Below are positions 51,201 through 62,539 of a stretch of DNA of 64,000 nt, piece after piece. The first letter of the stretch is position 1. Each line of letters opens with the position of its first letter. This DNA comes from Hirundichthys speculiger (lineage: Eukaryota > Chordata > Actinopteri > Beloniformes > Exocoetidae): positions 372,001 to 436,000 of the forward strand of contig JAGFBZ010000861.1 of assembly GCA_018398805.1 (NCBI GenBank), read 5' to 3'. The notes beneath the pieces are model-generated. The model was not told the origin of the DNA. It made no database searches and saw only the letters and a list, made by a program, of their open reading frames with translations. A program made the translations under genes and the position numbers.

Positions 51201-53759
51201 GCCTCTGGGGACGGCATGTTTGGTCTGGGTCAGCCTTGGGTCAAGCCTCGGCCCAAAAGACTTGCATTAAAAACTACTCTTTACCTTCAGCTTCCTGGAT
51301 GCCTGGTTACCTGGGCTCACCCATCAGAAGCATGCTGTTTCAGGTCTTAATGCTCTCTACTGGCATATCAGAGTAAACTGAAACCAAACATTCAAAGAGC
51401 CGGTGTGCCATCATGTTTCTATATAAACGCACACAGAGACGAGCAGGTTTGAAAGGAAGGAATGCTTGTGTCAGATAAAAGTTACCATTTAAGTGATAGC
51501 AAAAAAAACTGTAAGCAACATCAACTTGTATCAACGATAAAGAAGATCCACTGGGATGCAAGTTGCGACCGAAGATGGCGCTTCGGCTGGTGTTTTCCGG
51601 GCATGAAATTGGCTTTGTGTGGGTGTCGTTTGGAGAGCCGGCTGGTAAATTCTCCCCTTCTTTTGTTCAGAAAGGAGGGGTGGGGTGGGGGGGACTCCAT
51701 GCATAATGGTCTTAGCCAGGGAGGTCTGGAACTGTGTCCATAAATTGAATTATTTCAATTTGAGGGAGCGAGTGAGAGAATAATGGAGAGTAGCTGTGAG
51801 AGTGTGTGTTGCATTTACATGTGAACATGCGCATGTGTGCCGGCACAGAGAAGCTCATCTATATTCTTCGACAGGGTTCCTATTTACAAGTGAGAGTATA
51901 AGTTGCAGAAGATTACAGAGGAGGCCAAATGTTACCTTGCAGCTGGAAGCTATAGTAATAGATAAAAACGGTCTGCTTACTGTCCCATCTGGATGTCACA
52001 GTTTCAGCATCTTTCTGTTGCTGCCAAGAGATTAGCTGAAAAAATATAAACAAGTTGCACGACTTTGAATACGCTGAGAATCCCCTAACATTAAAAAAAA
52101 CACTGAAAGAACAGAGACGTTTGTGTTCACATGCGTCTGTGTCTATGAGGGTGGAGGTGGGGGTGAAAATATTCCTGACACAATATAATCGCCAGGAGAC
52201 CATATGGCAAACTGGAAACAAGCTATTTATCCTTATCCGCTTTGGAGTCTAAAATTAGCACTTTGCTGTTTGTAGCTTTAAGCTGAACTCCAACTACTGC
52301 CATTGAGCTAATAATGAAGAAAAAAAACAGACAACGTTAAGCACTCCGCCCGATCTCTTTTTCTAGCTGTCTGTACCCGACTCTGTCGCTGTCTCACTTT
52401 ACTCTTTCGGCTGTTTTCTGAAAACCGCCGTTCTGGTCAAATGGCCCCAATTTTAAAAGATCAAATAATCCAAACTCAGTCATATGAGCTGTATTAATGT
52501 CATACGAGTGTCGCCCTAGCCAGGTTCCCCGGTAAGCCCATGTGTCAGGAAAGCTGGGATTTCCTGAACATGGACCCCCTTGGCTAGCTTAAGAGCACAG
52601 GATGATGAGGCTAATCTCTTTATCAAAAGCCTAAATAAACGTTGGTGCTCTGTGCATGTGAGTCTGAGGTGCCTGTGTGTTCCTGTGTCTTGCGAGTGGC
52701 CAAACAATGCTTCTCCACCGAGCAAAGTGCTAATACCCCATCTCTTTGCTCTCCCCCCCCTTCCTGTCCCTCTCCTGCCTGCCTCTCATTCTCTGTTTAC
52801 AGGAAAACGCTCATCTTGTCCTTCACTCTTGTCGTCTGCTGGCAGAGGTGATTGCCAGAATATTCAAGTCCTCTGGACCGCTATCAGAGTTTTGAAAAGT
52901 TAACATCTATCTGATCAGAGGCCTCCTGGGCCCTGAGCTCAGCTCCTTTTCAAGTGAGGAGGAGGAGGAGAGGCACAGTCAGCACTGAGAGGAGTGCAAA
53001 GACAGAAAGAGGAGAGAGCGTTTAAGGTCGTTTTGTGGGCCAGACTTAATGTGTTGTGACACATCAGCGATGAGTCGCCGTGATTTTGCTGTCAGATTCC
53101 CTGCGAACCTTTACTGCCACGATGACGAACCGGGACAGTTTCCATCTACGTGATTCCAGGCAATTTGGAGCTGAACCGAACACAGACAAAATAAAGAACG
53201 CAAGCTGCTGATATTTCCATATTTGTCACTGTTTTGCACCTCTATAGCAACAACACGAGAGCGTTCGCACACACATACATAACTGCACCACTGAATGAGT
53301 GTGGGTTTTCTTTTTTTTTTTTATCCCGTTCATTTGCATGACCGGTGCAGTCGCGCATTTCAGCTCGTTTACATTTATAAATCAAAGCTAAACAATTTAC
53401 TTCTAAGAGGAGATATCTAGTAATTTGACAAAAGCGGCGTCTTCTTTTGGGACACGATTACACTGGGATTGAGCAAATTATGGTGCTTTGTACTGAAATA
53501 AACCCGAACTGAGCTCTCAGCTGACGCTTTTCAAACAAGATAAATTCAGAGGAGCTGCATGACAGCATCTTCACGTTTAAATACCCATCTCCTGTGTCAT
53601 TCTAATTTACATTTCCCGCAGACGAATGTCAAAATCTTGCATATACAATTTCGAAAAGGAATAGTTCACAGCACCTTTACACGCTCAAGTTTTCTTGCCA
53701 TATTCTCCCCACCCCGAAACACAAGAGACATCTACAAGGCACCGAGGGTGTGTAAATAG

Positions 53760-53920
53760 TATCTTTTAGCAAAGACCAGTAATTAGATATAGGCATTTGG
53801 CATTCTCACCAGTCACAAATTAAAGATGAGTGCTTCCTGTAAGCAGACAGTGAGAATGTGTCTACATCATTAGTGTGCCACAATTATAATATGGGAGCTA
53901 AAGATACATTTCTCTCCCGC
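53760..53920. promoter_or_regulatory. Candidate conserved non-coding block, intron 7
   Basis: Repeat-poor segment with CCAGTAATTAGATAT, ACATCATTAGTGTG and CACAATTATAATATG. Composition only. Confidence 0.2.
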
Positions 53921-54616
53921 TTGCACTCCCTCAGTGGAGCAAATGAAGTAGAACCTCTCTGTTTTTGTTTGATTTTTGATTTTTTTTTTTTTTCCTTCTT
54001 TGGATCGCCAGAAAACTACAGTATATGAATGAATCAAGGGAGATAAAAGATGACACGGGAAATTTTAAAACAAACGAAACAAACGCATGATGTGGTCTTT
54101 TTTTTTTTTTTTTGACAGGCTCTCTGAATCAGAAACCATCCTAAGCAAGCACAGAGGCTAAGTGAAGGCATATGAGAGGCAGGGACGGCGAAAAGGAAGC
54201 TTTTCTATGTGGAGGGATGTCATGAATGAATATGTATTTCATGTAAATTGTGCACACAGGGCGTATTGTAATGGTCTGCGCTAGACTTTGCATTTCTTTG
54301 GTCATGCAAAAATGCTCACATGTAACCAACAGACAGACAGGGATGCAGACTGAATCAGTGCAAGAGAGATTTAAAGTAACAGACAGCGGAGGAAACGTTT
54401 CATTCACTTTAAAAATGTTTCCGCTGAATATTATTAGAGAAAGCCAAAAACAAAAGTGAAAGAGACAGGCGAAGTGGGAAGAAATATGCACAAATATAGT
54501 GATGTTTGAGCCAGACAGGCCCGGACGGCTTGGCAAATGGTTTTATGATTATTATCTTTGCATAGATAAGATGCTCACTTAAGATTAAAAAAAAAAAAAA
54601 AGACAGTAAGGTGATG

Positions 54617-54625
54617 TGATTGACA
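54617..54625 (+). promoter_or_regulatory. Pbx-Meis composite-like site TGATTGACA
   Basis: TGATTGACA matches the Pbx-Meis composite motif TGATTGACAG except for the last base. It lies in intron 7. Single short motif, so low confidence. Confidence 0.25.
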
Positions 54626-57600
54626 AAGCAGAAGTTGAATCAATGTGGGAGAGGAGAGGAAATCACACTGTTTACTTTTATCTCAGACCTCTTCTTCCTC
54701 ACAAACTCAGCGGCTGTGTGACACCAGCCTTAATCCCTAAAGCAAACTGACTCTTCACTGTGGGAACCTGATACAATTTCCTCTTTTTTTTTTTCGTTTT
54801 AAGAGGGGCAAACTCACACCACTCGAGTTTGCTTGTTGCCTATGAGGCAATAAAAGTCATCAGGGTCCATCATTTTCCCCAGGACGGGTCGCTACATGAT
54901 GGAGGGAGGCTGTAAAGCTCTCAGGGCATCAGAGAGGACGATCAGGACTGGACGATGAAAAAGCCAAACATGTCTTTTCCCAGGTAACCACAGGTAATAA
55001 TGTTTGAGATGCAGTAAATCCAGGAGGCTGAATAAACGCTGCTACCAGTAGAGCCGAGGTGTTGAGGGAAGTTTTTTCAAGGTGTTTTAGAGCCAATTAC
55101 TCTTTATGCCTCTCATATATTGATCTTCATAAACAACGTGTGAACAGAAAGTTACGTATGCCCTGCGTGCAGCTGATGTAGCTCCTCACCAGCAGTGATA
55201 TATGGGCATCATTAAACTCCCAAACAAAACTCATGAGCACTTAACACAGTCATCAGCGGTAACCGCTCTGCCTCTGTCTTCTTCTCATCCGCCTTCACAC
55301 GCAAAACATTTTTACTGCATTCGGCATGAGATCCTCTCCTCTTCCATTTCATCTCACGCTCACATTTTACTGTGTCTTTCTCTTTTTACGACACTTTCAT
55401 CCGTCTCCCTGTGTTCACACCCGAAGGAAATCAAACAGAGAATCCTGTTTGTGTCTGCCAGCTACTGTACTTCCACCTCCAGTGATACAGACTGCAGAAT
55501 AATCACGGCAGCCATGCACCTTTAATCCACCCACAGAGCCTCACATTTAAACAGACTGATGGTAACGCAGGACACCGGGAGGACTTCTACCGGACCAAGG
55601 ATCTGGCTCGGTTGCGTCTCGACATTGTCTAAACATCATGCACATGACGTCTGTGATTGCATTTGCATATTTATGCATTTTCATTATTTGGTCTAAAAGA
55701 GTTAATAATAACGTTGCTTGACGTTGCTACTGGGTGCTGGTATGGCTTTTCTGAAGAACTTAGTTTCGATTGTGAATCTACGTCTAGTAGGGTAGATTAA
55801 AAAGAAAACCAAGAGACACTTATTGAACTGCTGGAAGAGAAAAACAAGTCACAGAGGGGAACGTAACACACAGACACACAGCCATCTCTTCTGGTCTACT
55901 GGACAATCGGACCAATTAATCGGTGACTTTGAGAGAGCCACGTGAAGCTGAATGATTGGGCGAACTGTGGCGTGCTGATGATTGCCTGGTGCCCCCGTCC
56001 CACCCCACCCCGGCCCACCCCGGCTCTGGAAGCTGCCCAATGAGACGAGCGAAAGCAGCAGCTACTCTGCCGGCCTGACCTTGATGGAGGGCACAAAGGT
56101 TGGAGGGTGGGCGCATGGATGGATGGACGGATGGATGGACGGATGACAACATCAGGAATATTCCAGCCTGATCGATGGGGACTTCGCAGCCAGTGAGGAT
56201 TATCCACAGTGAACAACAGAAAATGGGCTGAAGCTGAACATGACAATCAGACACATAAGAAACCAGGAAAGTTGGCAGTTCAAATGCTTTCAGAGTCACA
56301 TCCTTCACCACCTTCATTCCAGCTGGGACCCAGAACAGCACGGACAAATGGTCCATGAGCCTAACATCTGTTGTTTTAGTGAAGTGACACTTGGTCTTCT
56401 TCCATTTGCTTCCAACTTATGGCATCCAAAAAGCTAATTTCACTCTAGCAATTAAAAAACATTAAAATAAAAAAAAATGTAGAAGGGTCACATTGTAAAA
56501 TATTGGTATATATTTAAATCTCCATGGAGAAAAAAAACAAAACAAAAATGTCAGGCCACGACTCAGACTTCAGCAATGCAGACAGACACTAACACACAGC
56601 CTTACAGGGAGCCATTTGTCTTGGCGTAGCGCACTGTACTCTTTACAAACGGTCTGGGTAATTGGTGATACATATCTAATACCACCAGTCATCGCCTCAC
56701 TCCCTGGATGTTTCTGACTAGCAGTGAAGGAAACCCTGTAGCTTTCAAAAACAGTGCAAACACTCCGCTCTGCTCCTCTGCTCAGCAGAGCGGCATCCAC
56801 ATCGCTGCAGCTGACCAACTCACCGCCCGAATGTTATTCTGCTTCCTTCGCACACCAGGCCCTCGGAGAAGCCAAGGGGCGTCCTTACAAATTCACACAG
56901 GCAAAAGAGGAGTATTTTATACAACAAGAAAACGAGCAGGCTCGCTCGTGTGCACGCGGGACTCCCTCCCATCGTAGGCATATATGATCTGTTAGCTTTT
57001 CCTTTGCCCTTTGAGCATTGCTTTCCACAGAAGAGCGTGATCCAGCGCTGCAGAGAGGCTTCTCCAGAGGGCTTGTGGGTATTAAACAAAGGGTCTGTTG
57101 GTAGGAACTAGCTAACACATAGCTGGGCTAATAGAGTGGGACTAATTAACTGCAGGGTTGCTCTCTGACTTGACTTGTCGATGCTTGCTGGATGTTTACA
57201 AAGATCTCCCAGAAAAGGGAGGAGGAGAAAAAAAAAGAAAAAAAGGCTTTCTTCTTTGTCTGTTCTTGAGGGAGAAAGGAGACACCCAGGACTGATTTTA
57301 GTGACATGTGTGAAGCAAATGTGATCCTCCCTCTGTTTTTTTGTGACTGCCAATGGAATTTAGCGCTAAAAAATACCATTGGCATTGTGGTCAAAGCATA
57401 AACACCATAACTAAGGATGCAGCTTGTGAGAATTGTCACCACATACCAAAAATAAAAAGCTGATTTCTTTTTTCACATCGGCACTGTGACACCAACAAAG
57501 CGCTGCAAAACATCTGCTCATTTAAGAGTTATCATTAAAAGTTTTGTTGATTAAAAAAAAAAAAAAAGTGTGATTTTATTTTTATTTTTTTCCTTCTCAC

Positions 57601-57829
57601 GATCACTTGGTTACCGCCGGTCTTCCATGATCAGGAACATCCTCACAAGGTCCTGGGTTTAAGAGTGCACGTCCAAACAGACGCAGAGATTTTTTATACT
57701 GGTGGGAAGTGACCCGGTAAGAAAAGAGGACGGAAAGGAGCATGTGTTTGTCCCAGGAAAAGCGTCGGGAAAAAAAAAATAGAATAGAAGAAAGGAGGAA
57801 GGTGAATGGTCCAGTTAAAGGCCCTCAAC

Positions 57830-58456
57830 TATCCGACATCCTTCTTCTAAGCTGCTCAGCTGCTTCGCTCTGCTGGAGGAGGAAGGCTGGATGGCCTGTA
57901 ATTTTCGACTTTTGAATTCAGGCAAAACCCAAGTCATCTTCTTTCTAACCACATAGTTACTCTGGCTGGCATTACCTCGGCCTTCAGTGCTGCTGTGAGG
58001 AACCTTTGTGATCACTTTTGGCCATTTTCATTCATGTGTTATAAAGGTTTCTGGAGCAGCCGTCCTTCATCTGTGTGTTACAGGAATCAGGAGCACGATA
58101 TCATAAAGCTACAGTGAAAACTGGTCCCTGACAGGCACCACCAAGCTCACATTTCACCGACGTTAGCCTTTCTGCATGCCGCTTTGGCTTCAGGACGCTG
58201 ACACCCTCTCTGCTTTCAAGACTGAAATGACATCAAACCGTCTTCAGGAAGCTTCTACAGTCTGCTTTGATAATAGTTTTTTGTCTTTTGGATGATTTTA
58301 AACTCCTGTTTTTCCCCTTTTATATTTATCCTAGTATATATTTTTGCTCTTATAGGTTTTGTTAATCTCTTCTTCTACATGTCTTCATATTGATCTGTAA
58401 AGTACTCTGGGTTGTACTTGTGACTGAAATGTGCTGTATAAATAAAAATGAGTTGA
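57830..58456 (+). mobile_element. Degenerate L2/Rex1-type LINE, 3' fragment
   Basis: At 57888-57953 the plus strand reads WMACNFRLLNSGKTQVIFF, close to the WM..NFL.LN..KTEV signature near the C-terminal part of L2/Rex1-family reverse transcriptases in fish, and then meets a TAG. Later frames are broken. The 3' end, about 58392-58450, has the tail typical of these elements: a GTAAAGTACT block, then GTGCTGTATAAATAAA and a short GAGTTGAG remnant. The copy is 5'-truncated, carries stops, and lies antisense to meis1 within intron 7. Family name is from memory; subfamily uncertain. Confidence 0.65.
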
Positions 58457-58929
58457 GAGAAGCAGAGAAGATGAAACGTAGACACAAGAGAGAGGATCCG
58501 ATCAAAGGGAGAAGGGGAAAGAGACGGTCTGAGAGAGGGATGGATGGGAGAAAAAAGGGCAAGAAAGAGTAAATGAGATAAAGATGAACATTTGCTGTGC
58601 GGCTCTACAGGTTCAGGGGAAGAAAGGAGAGAGAGAGAGAGAGGTCTGTCCTCCCTCTTTCTTCCCCTGAACAACAACACCATCAGTAATTCAAGCAGTT
58701 ATTACAACCTGTAATCTCTTGACGACCTGGAAAAAAGTGCATGCAAAGCTTCCACTTAAGTCACCACGAGGCAACTGAGAAGCCAGAGACTTGCCGTAAA
58801 CACTGAAAAGCTGAAGCGTTACAGGAAATGATGGTCTGGGATAAACCACCTTTCCCTAATCCTAACCGAGCGCTTTTATTGCTTAAATCTAACCAAATGT
58901 TTTGGCACCCGAACCAAACCAGGCTAAGG

Positions 58930-59640
58930 GAGTGAAAGTGAATCTCAAGACCAAAAGTAAAAGAAATATAGTGACTGAAAGAGGAGTGTCTGAAAGTGTG
59001 GTGGAAAGACTCGTACAAGTTCATACAAGCAGCCTATACAGTGAGAGAGGAGGGAGGACTTGTTGAAATAATCCAAAGAAGGTGGGAAGAAATGAAGGTA
59101 ACAGAGGAAGGACTGAAGGAGAGGAAATAAGGTAAAGGTCAGATTAGGAAAAGGGAGGAAAAGATGAGATGAGAAAATAAGAATGTGAAGGAAAACGATA
59201 AGAACAAAAAAAAGGTGAGGAATAAATGGTTTGAGAAGGGATGTTTGGAGGGAAAGAAATGTCAAAGTGTTAAATACAAACAGGCAAAAAGAGCCGTGAA
59301 AAATGGAAAAGGGGATGATGGAAAGGGATGAGAGCGCAAAGGGAACAAAGACAAAGAGAGGTGAGAAAAAGGGAAAGAAGAAGGATAAACAAAGGTGGTG
59401 TTTGAGAGCGAGTGGGAGGCATGGAAGAGAAAAAAAAGGGGGAGGAGAGAGAGAATAGCACAGGGATGCATGAGGAGAGAGAAACCAACTGACAGAAAAA
59501 TGAAAGAGAGTAGGTGGGAGACAAGGGAAAATTGCAAAAGAGAGGGAGGATGTAAAGATGAAAGAGTGAGAGAGAGAAGGAAGAGAGACAACAGGGGTGA
59601 AGCTGTCAGTGAGAGAGTGAGCAAAGTGCCAAACCGATAA
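58930..59640. repeat. Long polypurine block
   Basis: Roughly 700 bp in which the plus strand is strongly A/G-biased, densest from 59040 onward, with GGGA, GAGA and AAAG words. The meis1 sense strand is therefore pyrimidine-rich. The long minus-strand Ser/Leu/Phe-rich open frames here follow from this bias and are not genes. Confidence 0.8.
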
Positions 59641-59801
59641 ATAACCAGCTTACTGGGATTACCAAGTGAATGACACAGAATTTAGCAGAGCCAATATGAC
59701 GTGGCTCTGATAGCTCTTAACCCATATAAACCTGAAACCAGTCCAAGATGTCCTGCGGTATTAACTGTTGTTGCTGTCCTGGTGCTTTGTGTGCATCTAC
59801 A

Positions 59802-59853
59802 TGTGTGTGTGTGTGTGTGTTTTATGTGGGCACACACACACACAGACACACAC
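59802..59853. repeat. (TG)n-loop-(CA)n inverted repeat
   Basis: About ten TG units, a loop of about 10 nt, then about twelve CA units with one GA change. Either strand can fold into a hairpin. Confidence 0.85.
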
Positions 59854-62076
59854 ATCATAGTGGCTGCAGGCTTAGAAATGCAAGTGCTGTTTAATGCTAC
59901 CTGGGTTTGGAGAAACAAATGAACAAGAGTGTTTGGACACCTAATATTTACCCAAACTTAGACCTCACAATTATTACATAATAAAGACGGTGATTGCTGG
60001 AGCTGAACAGAAGCACTTTGGATAATCGTTTCCCTTCGCCAATTTAAAATCAGCAGACTGAGCCGAACAGAAATGCCACATTTCCATCCCTGGTTCCACA
60101 TCCTTTTCCAAACTTTGCAAATTGACGAGAACTCTTGTGAAGTTTCAGATTGCGGCCAACTCTTCCAGGTGTGCTTCAGGAACTGCGACGGCTGCAAAAA
60201 AGCATGGAGGAGCTTCTGCAGAGCCGCTGTTTGGTTTGGGCCCGCCGGGCTACTGTAGCAGCTCAGTGACACGTTCGCCACAGAAAAACAACTGCACCCT
60301 CTGCAGAAATAAGTTATCTTCTCTACGGTAACAAAATCATGATTTGATGAAAAGTTTTCGCCAACGAAAACATAATTAGCAATATCACATTCAGTTTCTA
60401 CCTATAGATGGCCTTAAATTATTTCGATCAGAAATTTATTCCAACTGAATAAATTCCAGTGAGCTGAAGGTTACTTGGTAGCGTTGCAGAAAAAAGGTAG
60501 TTATTGGTATTAATGGCACTAATTTAAAACGCAACATCCCAGCCAAGTTTCCATGTTTGCTTTTTTTTGCAAAGACAGCAGCAGGTTTTACTTCTGCTAT
60601 ATTTGCTGTATGTAGTTTTTTTTACTTACAAAGCTCAAACTTCAAACAGAAAAGTTTCAGCAGCCAATGCAAGTAAACGGTCCTTTCTCTACCTTCGATA
60701 AACTATTGACAGTGGCACAAAGTTAACGGGGAAAAAAAACAATAAAATCAAGAATCACGTGTGCTTTTAGAGTTGTATGACTCTTCTCATGTAACATCTT
60801 GAACAGCTAACTGAGCAACATAATGAACAATTTTCCTTATTTTCTCACAGGTTTAAGGGTTTGCAGACATCCGTCACACATGCAACCATCACCTTTGTGT
60901 GGGCGGGTGTCCAGGTGACACCAGTGTGGGTGACACCTGGACAAATCAGTACGGCAAATTCAACACACTGACACATGTCCACATTTATGCACATTCCCGC
61001 TCACATTTTACACTCTAATGAACTCCAGCAACAACCGAAAACCTGCAACAGTCGCAGAGCGTTGGGGAAACAGAGATCAGAGGAGACAGAGGGATGATGA
61101 GAGACAGAGTTATTGGAGGGGGACAAACATAAGGAGCAAGTCTATAATTGGAAAGATGTGAAAAATGAAGTGTCACTTTGGTCAATAGGGGGCAAAGGTC
61201 AGAGAAGCAGGAGCCCAAACTCGGCACAGAGCACGCTCATTAGAGCGACCAATCAGATCTTGCCTGGCTGTCCCAGACCATTACTCATCAAAGGTAGAGC
61301 CGTACACACACACACACACTTGCACAATATCTCTTTGTCCTGCCCTGATTCACTGTAGGTTCGGCACTCTTTCATCAGTTCTTTCTCCCCTTCCACGTCA
61401 TTTCTCCATCTTTCATTTTCATCTAAACTGTCAACATCCTCAGCGATGAGCACTGCTAAAGCGTGAGAAGAAAACGAAGAAGAGTACGTGAGAGACGATG
61501 AGTAAAAAAGAAAGACAGAAAAACTGAGAAAGAGAGTTAAAAAAAAAAGAAAAAGAAAGAGACAGAGTGCAGACTTTATAAGCAGATGCTCGTTGGAGTC
61601 GGTGCTTTCTGCTCGTGCCCGGGCTCTGCCTTCTGGCATTGATAACCCAGCGAACTGCTCGTCTTGACATTGCCTTCAGTAATATATACTGTTGTTTCAG
61701 AGTTGCAGAGTGTGTTTGCAGCACCATCCCCAACTCTCTCCCACCGCTGCCCCCCCCTGCGAGCTTCTCTCTTTAATGCACGCAGATACATGCATAATCT
61801 CACAATGCACAGACATCGGGCCTTAGCAGGAGGCTGGGACCACTAAAATAGCGGTCCACACAAATTACATAACAGATCAAGACGAAGCTGCACGCGCATG
61901 TTACAGTTTGCAAATTTAGTGCACGGTCTGATTCATCTTATTTTATTACAGAATAAGCTGCAGTGCAACGACTGTCCTGCAGTCTGTTAACTGGGGTTGC
62001 AGGCTTCACAGTCGTTGCCTCCTCATCGCTCCAAATCTTTTACATCAAAAACACTCTGCATACTCTTTACATGCTT

Positions 62077-62295
62077 TCATTCAGACTCTGGTGTGTCTCG
62101 TTTAATCCGCGGAGGATCTGAGCAGCTGTCATGTGTCTGAATTTCCTTGAACAGGTGCACAAGACGGAAAGTTGCCCCTGTAGCAACCAGGAGGAATGAA
62201 AGCAGGGGAACAACCTGGACCCGGGCCACGTACAGCAGGATGTCCACTGTGTCCCAGAGCAAAGTGATGAGTTCCAGCAGGTCCGAGAAATAGTC
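62077..62295 (-). other. Unrecognised hydrophobic open frame in intron 7, near exon 7
   Basis: After a TAA the minus strand stays open for about 72 codons: DYFSDLLELITLLWDTVDIL, then a hydrophobic stretch (VVPLLSFLLVATGATF) and RLVHLFKEIQTHDSC before a stop. It has the look of one or two membrane helices with acidic and basic flanks, but no clear start codon and no good acceptor in frame (a CAG acceptor-like site at about 62318 is out of frame). No family recognised. Could be chance or an old fragment. Confidence 0.2.
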
Positions 62296-62427
62296 TTATA
62301 CAGCTGACTGTGACCTGCAAAAACTAAACCCTCCTCTGATGTAATGTGACTGATGACACGCTCAGCATCTTGGTCTTCAGCATGTCCCCGCCTCCCTCTC
62401 ATCTTCATCCCCCACATGAACTCTTAC

Positions 62428-62539
62428 CCTGTTCGCTGCTGTTGTCGCCGCTGTGCGATGTGTGTCCGCCGCTGGACGGTCCCGGTGTGCCCCCGGAGCG
62501 CGTGGACGCCGTGTCATCGTGATCCCTGTTCCAGGATGT
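62428..62539 (-). CDS. meis1: meis1 coding exon 7 (112 nt; Ser/Gly-rich linker before the homeodomain)
   Basis: On the minus strand a CGACAG acceptor precedes an open stretch that begins [13 protein letters not shown], continues through a Gly/Ser/Thr-rich run ([12 protein letters not shown]) and ends HSGDNSSEQ. It is followed by a CAGG|GTAAGAG donor. The exon starts in phase 0 and leaves one G, which joins GT of the next exon to make Gly. Its length, 112 nt, fits the mammalian Meis1 exon at this place as I recall it, and the residues match mammalian Meis1 except that Thr replaces Pro at the first position. In Meis proteins this low-complexity linker joins the N-terminal Pbx-interaction domain to the homeodomain. 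The codons are GC-rich compared with the flanking intron. The upstream exons (1 to 6) are not in the window. The identification is firm; the choice between the teleost paralogues meis1a and meis1b is not settled. Confidence 0.95.

Noticed and set aside
50392..51376. Overlapping frames on both strands that look moderately protein-like
   Set aside because: No splice sites linking them, no recognised family, and neither strand is consistently open.
59262..59624. Long Ser/Leu/Phe-rich minus-strand frame
   Set aside because: Explained by the polypurine block; no initiation context or recognised motif.
62044..62427. A search for a further meis1 exon just downstream of exon 7
   Set aside because: Exon 7 and exon 8 join in frame, and the intervening frame matches no Meis sequence.
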